Source: Tsukamurella pseudospumae (GTDB lineage: Bacteria > Actinomycetota > Actinomycetes > Mycobacteriales > Mycobacteriaceae). Taken from it: a DNA stretch of 64,000 nt. A program made the position numbers and the translations under genes. A model generated the notes under the pieces. The model ran no database searches and had not been told where the DNA came from. It worked only from the letters and a program-made list of their open reading frames with translations. The DNA lies in NCBI RefSeq assembly GCF_001575205.1, contig NZ_LSRE01000001.1, forward strand, positions 372,001-436,000. The letters run 5' to 3'. Positions 46,589 through 55,738 of the stretch are shown piece by piece (the first letter of the stretch is position 1; each line of letters opens with the position of its first letter).

Positions 46589-48144
46589 GCCTCCCCTGTG
46601 GTTGCGGCGGCGCGCTTGCGCTCACGGCCGATCGCGGCGACGGCGCCGAGGCCGTTCATCGACGGCTTCGCGAAGAACTCCGTCTTCGACGCGTAGTGCA
46701 CGAGCGGATGGGTCAGGAGGAACACGATCACGATGTCGAGCGCGGTCGAGAGCCCGAGTGTGAAGGCGAAGCCCCGCACGTCGCCGACGGCGAGCGCGTA
46801 CAGCACGACGGCCGAGAGCAGCGAGACGGCGTTACCGGTCCAGATCGTGCGCCGCGCACTGGCCCAGCCGCGCGGCACCGCGGACCGGAAACTTCGACCC
46901 TCGCGGATCTCGTCCTTGATGCGCTCGAAGTAGACGACGAAGGAGTCCGCGGTCATGCCGATGCCGATGATGATGCCGGCGATACCGGACAGATCCAGCG
47001 AGTACCCGATCCACCGGCCCAGCAGCACGAGGAGCCCGTAGATCAGCGCGATGGACATGGTGAGCGACAGCCCGACCAGGACGCCGAGCGCGCGGTAGTA
47101 CACGAGCGCGTACACCAGCACCAGTGCGAGGCCGATCAGGCCGGCGATGAGACCGGCCCGCAGCGACTCGAAGCCGAGTGTGGCGCTGACGGTCTGCGCG
47201 GTGCCCGCCTTGAAGGACAACGGCAGCGAGCCGTACTTGAGGACGCCGGCCAGCTCGGCGGCGCTCTTCTGAGTGAACGATCCTGAGATCTGGGTCTGTC
47301 CGCCGGTGATCGGCTCGTTGATCTGCGGCGAGGTGATCACCTGCGAGTCGAGCACGAACGCGGCCTGCTTGCCGCGGTTGTTAGACGTGAACTCCGCCCA
47401 CACCTTCGACGCGTCGCCGGTGAAGTCCAGCGTGACCACGTACTGCGCGCTCTTGTCCGGGATCCCGGAGGAGGCGTTCTTGATCGACTGGCCGTCGATG
47501 ATCGCGGGGCCGAGGGTGTACACCATGCGCGCCTTGGTCGGGTCCGCAGGATCCGGGCGGTCGCAGGTGATCAGCGGCTTGGTGGGGTCGTCGTTGCCGG
47601 CGATCGGGTCGGACGGCCATGCGCAGTTCAGCGCGGCGATGGCCTTCTTCTGCACCTCGGGGTCGGTCGACTGCCGCGTCGCCTTCGCCTCGTCGATCGC
47701 CTTCTTCGCGGCGGCGGGGTCGGCGAGATCCGGGACCGGGGTGTTCACCGCGGCCGCGGGTTGCGGCGTGCCCAGCACCGGGCGCACCTTGAGCTGTGCG
47801 GTCTGACCGAGGGTGCGCGCCTGGTCACCGTCGGTGCCGGGCACCGTGATGACCAGGTTGCTGCCGTTGATCTTCACCTCGGAGCCGGACACGCCGAGCC
47901 CGTTGACGCGCTTGTTGAGGATGTCGCGCGCCTGCTCCATCTGGTCGGACTTCGGCGGCTGCCCGTCCGGCGTGACGGCCTGCAGGGTCACCGTGGTGCC
48001 GCCCTGCAGATCGATGCCGAGCTTGGGCGTGGGCTTGTGGTCGCCGGTGAAGAACACCAGCCCGAAGACCACGAGCAAGATCGCGCCGAAGGCGATGAGG
48101 AGCCGCGACTCGTTGCTGTCGCTGCTCGATGTTTTCCTGGCCAC
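46585..48144 (-). CDS. secD: Protein translocase subunit SecD
   Basis: 519 residues, GTG start. SecD motifs: LGIDLQGGTTVTLQAV after the first membrane segment, the periplasmic P1 region, FVLDSQVITSPQINEPI, and the five C-terminal helices with GIAGIIIGIGMTADSFVVYFERIKDE split over ~380-405. The P1 region carries an actinobacterial insertion. It precedes secF with a 4-bp overlap and follows yajC by 80 bp. Confidence 0.96.
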   Translation of the reverse strand: MARKTSSSDSNESRLLIAFGAILLVVFGLVFFTGDHKPTPKLGIDLQGGTTVTLQAVTPDGQPPKSDQMEQARDILNKRVNGLGVSGSEVKINGSNLVITVPGTDGDQARTLGQTAQLKVRPVLGTPQPAAAVNTPVPDLADPAAAKKAIDEAKATRQSTDPEVQKKAIAALNCAWPSDPIAGNDDPTKPLITCDRPDPADPTKARMVYTLGPAIIDGQSIKNASSGIPDKSAQYVVTLDFTGDASKVWAEFTSNNRGKQAAFVLDSQVITSPQINEPITGGQTQISGSFTQKSAAELAGVLKYGSLPLSFKAGTAQTVSATLGFESLRAGLIAGLIGLALVLVYALVYYRALGVLVGLSLTMSIALIYGLLVLLGRWIGYSLDLSGIAGIIIGIGMTADSFVVYFERIKDEIREGRSFRSAVPRGWASARRTIWTGNAVSLLSAVVLYALAVGDVRGFAFTLGLSTALDIVIVFLLTHPLVHYASKTEFFAKPSMNGLGAVAAIGRERKRAAATTGEA

Positions 48145-48224
48145 GGGCGGTTACGACTCCTCGGCGTGGTGAAAGCCTCCGGCGCTCGGCGCCGGAGACC
48201 TTCGTCGGTGGTGACGGATGCGGG

Positions 48225-48560
48225 TCAGCGGTCCTCGGAGCGCTTGTCCAGGTCGATCTCGGCCTCGTCGGCGATGGTCTCGATCGAGGGCGCGTCGAGC
48301 TCCTCGGGGGTCAGGACCTTGGCGACGGCGCGGCGCACCCAGGTGGTGGTGACGCCGGGGGCGATCTCCAGATCGATCGTGTCCTCACCGAGGCCGACGA
48401 CGGTGCCGTACAGGCCCGTACTGGTCATGACCTTGGTACCGGTGGTGAGGCTCTCCTGCATCGCCGCGGTCTCGCTCATCTGCTTCTTCTGCTTCCGGAA
48501 CTGGAAGAACATGAAGACGAGCATGAGGACTAGCAGGAGGGGCAGCAGCAGTTGGCCCAT
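48225..48560 (-). CDS. yajC: Preprotein translocase accessory subunit YajC
   Basis: 111 residues. The start is the ATG before GQLLLPLLLVLMLVF, with AAGGA ten bases upstream; an extension to 48650 lacks homology and starts in intergenic DNA. One membrane helix is followed by the YajC stretch FRKQKKQMSETAAMQESL, GTKVMTSTGLYGTVVG and an acidic tail. It associates with SecDF. Confidence 0.94.
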   Translation of the reverse strand: MGQLLLPLLLVLMLVFMFFQFRKQKKQMSETAAMQESLTTGTKVMTSTGLYGTVVGLGEDTIDLEIAPGVTTTWVRRAVAKVLTPEELDAPSIETIADEAEIDLDKRSEDR

Positions 48561-48632
48561 GGTTGATCGATCCTTCGGGTCGGGTTCGCGGACGCTCCGC
48601 GGCGGCGGCCGCCCGGGTCGCGGACAGCACTC

Positions 48633-48648
48633 AGTGTTCCAGTGTTCC
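48633..48648. repeat. Tandem 8-bp repeat upstream of yajC
   Basis: AGTGTTCC occurs twice head to tail (48633-48640 and 48641-48648) in the 102-bp gap between the RecQ-like gene and yajC. On the minus strand it reads GGAACACT twice, about 75-90 bp before the yajC ATG. It may be a regulatory site or part of the yajC-secDF promoter; no clear -10 partner was found. Confidence 0.4.
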
Positions 48649-48662
48649 ATATCTCGGCGCGG

Positions 48663-50774
48663 TCAGGCGGGACGGTGCACCACCAGCGGCAGGACGACGG
48701 CCGCTCCGGCCTCCCGCAACCGGGCGGCCGCGACGGTGACCGCCCAGCCGGTCCCCGACTCGTCGACGACGAGCAGCACCGACCTTCCGCGCACCGCGCC
48801 CGCCGCGGCACCGACGACCGTGATCGCATCGAGCCAGTGCGCGGCCTCCTGCGCCCCCGACGCGTCCCGGCCCGGCGCCGGGCCCCGAGGCACCGGCAGG
48901 GTGACGCGGTCGAGCCGGCCCACCTCGGCGATCCGGTCGGCCACGGGTTCGACCGGCGCCGGGCGGTCGGTGAGCTGCAGCGACGCGACGATCTCGGGCC
49001 GCGCCCGCCATTGCTCCCGCCACCGCGACAGCGCTGCGACGGCCGCACCGGCGAGGTCGTCGATCGCCTGCGCATCCCCCGCACGCGCCGCCCCGACGGT
49101 GCCCGCCCACTCCGGCGCGTCCGCGAACACGAGGACGCGCCCGGGCTCCGCGGCGAGATCGGGCTGGATCCGTCCCTTGCGCCCCGCGGCGCCGCCGGGC
49201 CACATCTTCCGCGGCTCGAGGACCTGGCTCTGGGATCGCAGCGCGCCCGCCACCGCGCGGGCCGTGTCCGGCGGGACCGGCTCCCCCAGACCGTCGGGGA
49301 CGTGCCCCAGGCACACCGAGCAGCGGCCGCACGGCGCCGCCTCGGGGTCGTCCAGGGATTCGGTGAGCAGCTGCATCAGGCACCGCTCGCCGCGGGTGTA
49401 GGCCCGCATGATGTCGGCCTCGCGGCGCCGGGTCGCGACGATCCCGTCGTAGTGGGCACCGTCGTAGTGCCACGGCGCACCGGTCGCGCGGTAGCCCCCG
49501 TCGACGCGCTCCACCGCACCGTCGACCGCGAGTTGCTTGAGCATGAGGTCGATGCGGGTGCGACGGATGCCGGTGGCGGCCTCCAGGGCGATCGCCGACC
49601 GACCCTCCCCCGCCTGGTCGTCGGCCAGCGCATCGAGCACCCGATCCATCTGTTGCGGGTCCGGGATCGTCGCCGTGGCGAAGTAGTCCCACACGCCGGC
49701 ATCGGATTCCGACGGCAGCAGCGCGACGACGGCGTGGTCGATCGCGCGCCCGGCACGACCCACCTGCTGGTAGTACGAGACGGGTGACGGCGGCGAGCCG
49801 ACGTGCACGACGAAGCCCAGATCGGGTTTGTCGAATCCCATGCCGAGCGCGGAGGTGGCGATGAGGGCCTTGATCTCGTTGGCGCGCAGCGCGTCCTCGA
49901 GCCGGGCCCGGGTGTCCGGATCGAGCTTGCCCGTGTACGCGGCCACCGGGTACCCCGGGCCGTGCACCGCGCGGACGCCGTCCACCAGACGCTCCGCATC
50001 GGCGACCGTCAGCGCGTAGACGATGCCCGAGCCGGGCAGGTCCGGCAGGTGCCGGGCGACCCAGGCGTACCGGGTGATCGGCGCGAGCGCCGGAAGCACG
50101 TTGAGCTGCAGCGACCGCCGCGCCAACGGGCCGCGCAGGACGAGCGTGGCGCTGCCGAGCTGCGCCGCCACGTCCGCGGTCACGCGGGCGTTCGCGGTGG
50201 CGGTGGTCGCGAGCACCGGGGTCTCCGGGTGGAGCCGTGTCAACACGTCGGAGACGCGGCGGTAGTCGGGCCGGAAGTCGTGGCCCCAGTCCGACACGGC
50301 GTGCGCCTCGTCGATCACCAGCAGACCGAGCGATCCCTCCAGCGCGGAGAGGACACGGCGCCCGAACGACGGGTTCGCCAGCCGTTCCGGCGAGACGAGC
50401 AGCACGTCGATCTCACCCGCCGTGAGCGCCGCCTCGATGGTGTTCCACTCCTCGAAGTTCGACGAGTTCAGGGTGGCGGCGCGCAGCCCCGCCCGCTCGG
50501 CCGCCGCCACCTGATCGCGCATCAGGGACAGCAGCGGCGAGACGATGAGCGCGGGCCCCGCGCCCTCCGCCCGGCGCAGCGCGGTGGCGACCCAGTACAC
50601 CGCCGACTTGCCCCAGCCCGTGGCCTGCACGACGAGGACCCGCGCCGCGGGTTCCAGCAGCGCCGCGACCGCCGTCTCCTGGTCGGCGCGCAGCGCCGCC
50701 CCGGGCCCCGCGAGGGCCTCGATCACCCGCCGCGCCCGGTCTTCCCGCGCGCCCCTGAGCCTGGTCTCCGTCAT
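48663..50774 (-). CDS. RecQ-family helicase with phosphoribosyltransferase-like C-terminal domain
   Basis: 703 residues. Superfamily 2 helicase motifs: Q-motif LRADQETAV, Walker A ATGWGKSAVY (51-60), VSPLLSLMRDQV, DEAH in VIDEAHAVSDWGHDFRPDYRR, TATAN, and QQVGRAGR. RecQ zinc cysteines follow (ERCLMQLL then CGRCSVC). The last ~140 residues are not the usual RQC/HRDC; they include RSVLLVVDESGTGWAVTVAA, which mirrors the PRPP loop of phosphoribosyltransferases with D-E instead of D-D. Probably a DNA repair helicase; the tail's role is unknown. A TAGGGT about 33 bp upstream of the ATG is a likely -10. Confidence 0.9.
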   Translation of the reverse strand: MTETRLRGAREDRARRVIEALAGPGAALRADQETAVAALLEPAARVLVVQATGWGKSAVYWVATALRRAEGAGPALIVSPLLSLMRDQVAAAERAGLRAATLNSSNFEEWNTIEAALTAGEIDVLLVSPERLANPSFGRRVLSALEGSLGLLVIDEAHAVSDWGHDFRPDYRRVSDVLTRLHPETPVLATTATANARVTADVAAQLGSATLVLRGPLARRSLQLNVLPALAPITRYAWVARHLPDLPGSGIVYALTVADAERLVDGVRAVHGPGYPVAAYTGKLDPDTRARLEDALRANEIKALIATSALGMGFDKPDLGFVVHVGSPPSPVSYYQQVGRAGRAIDHAVVALLPSESDAGVWDYFATATIPDPQQMDRVLDALADDQAGEGRSAIALEAATGIRRTRIDLMLKQLAVDGAVERVDGGYRATGAPWHYDGAHYDGIVATRRREADIMRAYTRGERCLMQLLTESLDDPEAAPCGRCSVCLGHVPDGLGEPVPPDTARAVAGALRSQSQVLEPRKMWPGGAAGRKGRIQPDLAAEPGRVLVFADAPEWAGTVGAARAGDAQAIDDLAGAAVAALSRWREQWRARPEIVASLQLTDRPAPVEPVADRIAEVGRLDRVTLPVPRGPAPGRDASGAQEAAHWLDAITVVGAAAGAVRGRSVLLVVDESGTGWAVTVAAARLREAGAAVVLPLVVHRPA

Positions 50775-50942
50775 CGCATCCGCCCCCTGATCGGTCGTCC
50801 TCCCGAACCCTATCGGGACCGACTGACAACGATCGGCGGGCGAACCCGTCGCCGCAGGTCACCGCGACGACGATTGCGGTCGCAGAGCCGTCACCACCGT
50901 GCGTTATCCTTCGCGGATCGAACAAGGGGAGGTCCGGGGAGA

Positions 50943-51692
50943 ATGTTCAGGTTGTTGTTCCTCGTCGTGCTCGGAGCGGGCGTGTTCTCGTTCCTCGCGT
51001 TCCAGAAGGGCGGGTACGTCCCCGGCGTGATCCTGGCGGTCGTCGCCGTCGCGCCGCTGGTGTGGCTCATCGCGTCCGCGCGTCGCAGGAAGGCGAACGG
51101 CGGTTCTCCGGCGCCCTACTCGCCGACCGCGAAACGCGCGATCGGCGCGGCGGCGCTCGTCCTGGTGCTCGGGGTCGCCTACTCGGCGTACTGGATGTTC
51201 TGGGTGCCGAAGGCCGCCACGAAGGAATTGACGGCTACCTACCAGCTGCGGGACCTGTGCGATTCGACGCCGACCTTCTACCGCGACGCCGCGCCCTTCG
51301 ACGGTGCCGCCCCGCACCCGGTGGTCGTGTTCGCGAAGGGCGACGACGTGGGCCTCGACGAGGTGCGCGTCGACTACTCCGCGCCGGCCCAGTGGCAGCC
51401 GCGCGACGCCAAAACGGTCCAGCTCGTGGCCTGCCTCGACGAGGTCGAGTCGGGGCCGAAACTGGCGGACTGCTCCTTCTCCGACGGCTCGCTCCCGCTG
51501 TACCAGGGCCGGTTCACCGGCACCCTGTACGAGGCCGCCACCGGGAAGAAGGTCGCGTCGATCTCCGCGAACGGGGCCGGCACCCCGAAGTGCCCCGGTG
51601 CCGCGCTGACGCAGAGCGACAACCCGAGGCTGCATTCCGTGCCCGACCTCGCCGGCTTGCGCGCCGCGATCGGCGACCGCGTGGAGCGCTGA
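50943..51692 (+). CDS. Membrane protein with exported C-terminal domain, unknown
   Basis: 249 residues. Three membrane segments occur in the first 90 residues (LLFLVVLGAGVFSFLAF, GVILAVVAVAPLVWLIA, IGAAALVLVLGVAYSAYWMF), then a soluble domain of ~155 residues with three or four cysteines (RDLCDST, VACLDEV, LADCSFS, PKCPGAA) that could pair outside the cell. No family is recognised. It has TATCCT (50905-50910) as a plausible -10 and a GGGGAGG/GGGGA ribosome region before ATG 50943. It is divergent from the RecQ-like gene. Confidence 0.78.
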   Translation: MFRLLFLVVLGAGVFSFLAFQKGGYVPGVILAVVAVAPLVWLIASARRRKANGGSPAPYSPTAKRAIGAAALVLVLGVAYSAYWMFWVPKAATKELTATYQLRDLCDSTPTFYRDAAPFDGAAPHPVVVFAKGDDVGLDEVRVDYSAPAQWQPRDAKTVQLVACLDEVESGPKLADCSFSDGSLPLYQGRFTGTLYEAATGKKVASISANGAGTPKCPGAALTQSDNPRLHSVPDLAGLRAAIGDRVER

Positions 51693-51743
51693 CGGGGGCG
51701 TCCCGTCCGTCGGACACGTCTCGCGAGCGCCCGACGGTCCGCC

Positions 51744-51791
51744 GGGACGTCCATCCCGAACACCCGATGCCGAGCCTGGGACGTCCGTCCC
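51744..51791. repeat. Two copies of a GGGACG-TC-CGTCCC dyad
   Basis: The second copy (51778-51791) is a perfect 6-2-6 inverted repeat, GGGACGTCCGTCCC. The first (51744-51757) differs by one base in the right arm (CATCCC). Copies are 34 bp apart, 55-100 bp upstream of the leaderless start at 51846. A similar GCGTCCCGTCC string occurs near 51697. This looks like a tandem operator. Confidence 0.45.
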
Positions 51792-51832
51792 GGATCAGCC
51801 GCTCGGGCTCGCCACGCCGCGAGGCGCCTCCG

Positions 51833-51845
51833 TAGGATCACCGAC
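51833..51845 (+). promoter_or_regulatory. Leaderless promoter for the 51846 gene
   Basis: TAGGAT (51833-51838) lies seven bases before GTG 51846; no ribosome site is present. The two dyads at 51744-51791 sit just upstream where an activator or repressor could act. Confidence 0.5.
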
Positions 51846-52268
51846 GTGAACGCCGTCGCCGCCGCACTGACCTTCGTCTGGCTCGGGATGATCCTCGCCA
51901 TCTCGTTCCTCGAGGCCCCGATCAAGTTCCGCGCCCCCGGGATCACGGTCCCGCTCGGCGTGGGGATCGGCCGGCTGGTGTTCCGCGCCCTCAACGCGTG
52001 CGAGGCGGTGCTGGCCCTCGGCGTCGCGATCGCGCTCGCCGTGGGCCCGCACCGCCCCGTCACCGTCGTCCTGTTCGTGCTGGCGGCGCTCGACCTCCTG
52101 GCCTGCGTGACGCTGCGCCGCGTCATGGACCGCCGGGTGATCGGCGAGAGCGCGACCCACGCCATCTCCGAGGAGATGCCCAAGCACAACCTGCACGTCG
52201 CCTACATCGGCGTCGAGGTGGTCAAGGTCGGCCTGCTGATCGCGCTGGGCGTCACCGCACTGTCCTGA
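51846..52268 (+). CDS. Four-helix membrane protein, unknown
   Basis: 140 residues, GTG start. Hydrophobic helices at about 1-20, 45-65, 70-90 and 118-138; the loop after helix 1 carries SFLEAPIKFRAPGITVPLGV, and a short amphipathic segment MPKHNLHVAYIGVE precedes the last helix. I do not assign a family. It stands alone, convergent with the CMD-family gene 30 bp away; the gap can form a small GTCCC/GGGAC hairpin. Confidence 0.75.
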   Translation: MNAVAAALTFVWLGMILAISFLEAPIKFRAPGITVPLGVGIGRLVFRALNACEAVLALGVAIALAVGPHRPVTVVLFVLAALDLLACVTLRRVMDRRVIGESATHAISEEMPKHNLHVAYIGVEVVKVGLLIALGVTALS

Positions 52269-52298
52269 GTCCCTCACCCGGCACTCGGGACAGGGCGG

Positions 52299-52664
52299 TC
52301 ACTGCGACCGTCCGGCCATCTCCTCCATGAGGATCGGTGCGCCGACGTTGATCGAGTGCACCCCCACCGTGGTCGCCAGCTTGAGCACCTCGAGAATCTC
52401 CCGAGGCTCGACGCCGAGGTCGAGCGCCGCCCGCATGTGCCGCCGGACGCCCGGCGCGTACAGGTGGGTGCAGGCCGCGTCGACGGCGATGCACAGCAGC
52501 TCCACCACCTGCGGGGTCAGGACGCCGCCCCGGTAGGTGCTCATCGTCGTCCGCATGAAGGACTCGGTCCACTCCGGGTCGAGCTCGGCCACGCCGTCCC
52601 ACAGCGGATTCCAATGCCCCGCACCGCGCATCGTCCCCACCACGGACGCGTCCGCCCCGGTCAC
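52299..52664 (-). CDS. Carboxymuconolactone decarboxylase (CMD/AhpD-like) family protein
   Basis: 121 residues, GTG start overlapping the hydrolase stop. The helical CMD fold is indicated by WTESFMRTTMSTYRGGVLTP, VVELLCIAVDAACTHLYAPGVRRHMRAALDLG (split) and EILEVLKLATTVGVHSIN. The peroxidase CxxC of AhpD is absent (only one Cys in each helix), so it is closer to gamma-carboxymuconolactone decarboxylase-like proteins. It is the last gene of the AraC-linked catabolic operon. Confidence 0.85.
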   Translation of the reverse strand: MTGADASVVGTMRGAGHWNPLWDGVAELDPEWTESFMRTTMSTYRGGVLTPQVVELLCIAVDAACTHLYAPGVRRHMRAALDLGVEPREILEVLKLATTVGVHSINVGAPILMEEMAGRSQ

Positions 52665-53260
52665 GGCGCGGTCTCCGACGGTGCCCGAACCGCCAGTTCG
52701 GCGAGGAGCTCGTCGAGCAGCGGCCACTCGCCGTACCCGGATGCCGGATTGAGGTGCCCGGCATCGCCGAGATCGACGAGCCGACTCCCCCACGCCTCGG
52801 CGAGACCGGCGGTGGTCCGGTACCGCGCGAGCGGATCGCTCCGGCTCGCGGCCACGATCGACGGGAAGGGCAGGCGGCGGCGCGGGATCGGCTCCCACCC
52901 GGCGGCCGACAGCTCCGCCGGTCGCGGATGCGGCTCGGGCCAGTGCACCCCGAAATCCGGCGGGGTCGCGAGCAGCGCTCCGACCACCTTGTCGAGCGCG
53001 GAGGCACCGTCGGCCAGCGATCGGATCCAGTGGACCGTCGCGAGCACCCCGGCGCTGTGCGCCACCAGGATCACGGGCCCCTCGATCGCGGCCACGGTCT
53101 CGCCCAGCAGGCGGGTCCGCTCCTCGATCGAGTGCCGCAGCGACTCCTCCGGGAAGGGCACCGTGACGGCGCCCCCCGTCCGGGCCGCGAACAGCTCCTG
53201 CCAGTGCGACGGTGCGCTCCCCCGCAGGCCCGGCACGACCACGAACGTGGGTGTGCTCAC
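52661..53260 (-). CDS. Alpha/beta hydrolase, RBBP9/YdeN family
   Basis: 199 residues, GTG start coupled to the MFS gene. The RBBP9 layout is VVVPGLRGSAPSHWQELF at the start, the nucleophile elbow VAHSAGV (about Ser67), an aspartate in SRSDP and the histidine in DAGHLNPASGYGEWP. A serine hydrolase of small size; substrate unknown. It may hydrolyse an ester intermediate of the catabolic pathway in this operon. Confidence 0.87.
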   Translation of the reverse strand: MSTPTFVVVPGLRGSAPSHWQELFAARTGGAVTVPFPEESLRHSIEERTRLLGETVAAIEGPVILVAHSAGVLATVHWIRSLADGASALDKVVGALLATPPDFGVHWPEPHPRPAELSAAGWEPIPRRRLPFPSIVAASRSDPLARYRTTAGLAEAWGSRLVDLGDAGHLNPASGYGEWPLLDELLAELAVRAPSETAP

Positions 53261-54609
53261 GTCGCCACCTCCGTGTTGAGGGCCTGCAGCTTGGCCAGCC
53301 CGCGCGGATGCAGCCGCCTGCCGAAGATCATGAAGAGCACGGCGGGCACGTACACCAGCGGCGCGAGCTGCAGCGCCTCGATCAGTCCCAGGCGATCGGC
53401 GAGCGCGCCGATCAGGATGGGCGCCAGGGCGAGGCCGAGCAGGTTGTTCGCCAGCGTGAGCGTGCCCATCGCCGACGCCTGCACCGAACGGTGCGTGAGC
53501 GAAGCGACCATGGCGGCCGCCGTGCCCGAGCTGCCCGCCGCGAAGAAGGCGCCGACGCCGAGCAGCACCAGCTGCGGTGTGCCCGTGGGTATCCGGAACG
53601 CGACCATGAGGGCGACGAAGGCGATCACGCAGTACGCGATGCCGGCCGTCCACTTGCGGGTGCCGTCGCTGAGGCTGTAGCGGTCCGCGAGGAACCCGCA
53701 CACGATCATGCCGGAGCCGACGAGCAGGACGAACAGCGCCGCGGCGCCGCCGGCCTTGTCGACCGAGAGGTGGTACGCCTCCTTGAAGTACGTCGGCAGC
53801 CACGTGAGCATGACCGCGGCCATGAACATCTGCAGGCCGCTGCCGATGTACGCGCAGAGCACGGGCGAGTTGGTGAACAGGCTCGAGAGCGGTGCCCGCC
53901 CGGCCCGGATCGGCTCGGCGTTCTCCCACGACGGTGCCGCGCCGGCATCGTCGACCTGGTTGCGCCTGACGCGCGCCTCGGTGACCACGAGCTTGAACGC
54001 GGCGACCAGCAGCAGCCCGAGGACGGCCATCGCGCCGAGCGACCAGCGCCAGCCGAAGTGCACGGCGATGAGGCCGCCGACGCCGGTGCCGACCATCGTG
54101 CCGAACGAACCGCCCGCCATGAAGGAGGCGGAGAGAGCGGCGTGGACGCGGGGCGCGAACAGGCTGAGCACCAACGCGATCCCGACGCTGCCGTACGCGG
54201 CCTCGCCGACGCCGACGACGAACCGGGCCGCGAGCAGCTGCTCGTAGCTCTGCGCGAACGCGCACGCCAGGGTGGCGATCGACCACAGCACCGCCATGAG
54301 CACGAGACTGCGGACCCGGCCCCACCGGTCGGCCAGGATGGACACCGGCAGGGTCAGGACGCCGACCATGAGGGCGACCACCGAGATCAAGGAGCCCTGC
54401 TGGGCCTTGTCGAGGTGCAGTTCCTGTCCCAGTGGGACGAAGACTGCGGCGAGCACCTGGCGCGACATGTAATCGGACAGGAGCAGTGCGAAGGCGAGTC
54501 CGAAGACGACCCACGGATAGATCCGCCGACGGGACCGGACAGGTCCCGCCGGCGTACCGTCGGCGTCCTCGATGTCACCCGAACGGGTGGTCATGAGCGC
54601 CATTGTCAT
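53257..54609 (-). CDS. MFS transporter of the catabolic operon
   Basis: 450 residues, twelve predicted helices. Motif A is in ILADRWGRVRSLVL, helix 4-5 ARFVVGVGEAAYGSVGIAL and FMAGGSFGTMVGTGVGG; the mid-loop spans ~215-245. The spinster/ACS-like pattern suggests uptake of an organic acid. It starts 8 bp after the BKACE stop and overlaps the hydrolase start. It probably imports the substrate for the dioxygenase/BKACE pathway. Confidence 0.88.
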   Translation of the reverse strand: MTMALMTTRSGDIEDADGTPAGPVRSRRRIYPWVVFGLAFALLLSDYMSRQVLAAVFVPLGQELHLDKAQQGSLISVVALMVGVLTLPVSILADRWGRVRSLVLMAVLWSIATLACAFAQSYEQLLAARFVVGVGEAAYGSVGIALVLSLFAPRVHAALSASFMAGGSFGTMVGTGVGGLIAVHFGWRWSLGAMAVLGLLLVAAFKLVVTEARVRRNQVDDAGAAPSWENAEPIRAGRAPLSSLFTNSPVLCAYIGSGLQMFMAAVMLTWLPTYFKEAYHLSVDKAGGAAALFVLLVGSGMIVCGFLADRYSLSDGTRKWTAGIAYCVIAFVALMVAFRIPTGTPQLVLLGVGAFFAAGSSGTAAAMVASLTHRSVQASAMGTLTLANNLLGLALAPILIGALADRLGLIEALQLAPLVYVPAVLFMIFGRRLHPRGLAKLQALNTEVAT

Positions 54610-54617
54610 TCATCCGT

Positions 54618-55670
54618 TCACGCGTGCTGGGTGAAACCGAGCTGGCCGGCGACGCGGTTCGGCGCGTAGCCCAGCTTCGCCAGGGTCTCGTCGACGGAGT
54701 TGTACTGCTCGCCGATGCGGTAGATGTCGCGGGCCTCCTTGCCGGTGGCGACGTCGCGGCCCAGCTCGTGGCTGATCCGCACCAGCTGCTTGACCTGATC
54801 GACGGACTTGATCTTCTCGCCCGGCTTGCCCCAGATCGTGTCCTCGTTGCCGCAGCGGGTGTGCAGCCCCAGCGCGATCGCCAAGGTGTTCACCGGAAGC
54901 ACCGAGCGCATGAGCGTCTCGAGGGTGAGGATCGCACCGTCCGGGACCCGGTTGATGAAGTTCATGATGTTGTACGGGTTGGGGCCGTCGAAGCCGCCGC
55001 CGATGCCCACCCAGGTGAGATTCAGCGGGCCCATGTACTTGCCGCGGCGGATCAGGCGCTCGACGGTCTCCAGCTGCGGGATCGACGAGAGCTGGAAGTG
55101 CGGCTGAATGCCGTTGGCGGTCAGGCGACGCAGGTGCTCCTCCACCCACTCGGGGCCGGCGGGGACCGTCATCTCGCGGTAGGTGTCGTACAGCTCGGGA
55201 CGCTGCATCGAGGTGCCCTCGATGTCGCCCTCGGTCATCAGCTCCATGATGTTCATCTGGCTGGTGTTGATGGCGATCGTGACCTGGTCGGGCTTCGGAT
55301 CGAGCTCGGCCAGCATGTGGCGGGTGTCATCGGAGAGCCACTTGGCGTCGGCGCCGTCGCCCTCGGGGGCGAACGAGATCGAGCCGCCGACCTGCAGGAT
55401 CATGTCCGGCACGGCCTCGCGCAGGCCGGAGAGCAGCTCGTTGAACTTGCTCAGCCGCTTGCTGCCGTGGCCGTCTTCCTCGCGGACGTGGATGTGGAGC
55501 ACCGTCGCACCGGCCTCGTAGCAGTCCACGGCCTGCTGGACGTGCTGTTCCATGGTGAGCGGGAGGTCCTCGCGGAAGTCGTCGAGTTCCCACTCGGGGC
55601 CGTACGGGGCGACCGTGATGACCTGCTTCTCCTGGACCTCGGGGAACAGGGCGTCGTCGTGGAAATGCAT
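54618..55670 (-). CDS. Beta-keto acid cleavage enzyme (BKACE, DUF849)
   Basis: 350 residues, strong AAGGAG site before the ATG. The TIM barrel shows family motifs VITVAPYGPEW, ATVLHIHVREEDG (zinc His-x-His), QVGGSISF, GIQPHFQLSS, and a final helix with GLHTRCGNEDTIWG carrying further active-site residues. BKACE enzymes condense a 3-keto acid with acetyl-CoA to give acetoacetate and a new CoA ester; the best known cleaves 3-keto-5-aminohexanoate. Its substrate here would be a keto acid made by upstream operon enzymes. Confidence 0.9.
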   Translation of the reverse strand: MHFHDDALFPEVQEKQVITVAPYGPEWELDDFREDLPLTMEQHVQQAVDCYEAGATVLHIHVREEDGHGSKRLSKFNELLSGLREAVPDMILQVGGSISFAPEGDGADAKWLSDDTRHMLAELDPKPDQVTIAINTSQMNIMELMTEGDIEGTSMQRPELYDTYREMTVPAGPEWVEEHLRRLTANGIQPHFQLSSIPQLETVERLIRRGKYMGPLNLTWVGIGGGFDGPNPYNIMNFINRVPDGAILTLETLMRSVLPVNTLAIALGLHTRCGNEDTIWGKPGEKIKSVDQVKQLVRISHELGRDVATGKEARDIYRIGEQYNSVDETLAKLGYAPNRVAGQLGFTQHA

Positions 55671-55738
55671 GGTGGTTCTCCTTGTGCGTGGTTGTGGGGC
55701 TGATTGATTCGAGAGCGTTCGGGGTTACGGGGGTTCGT

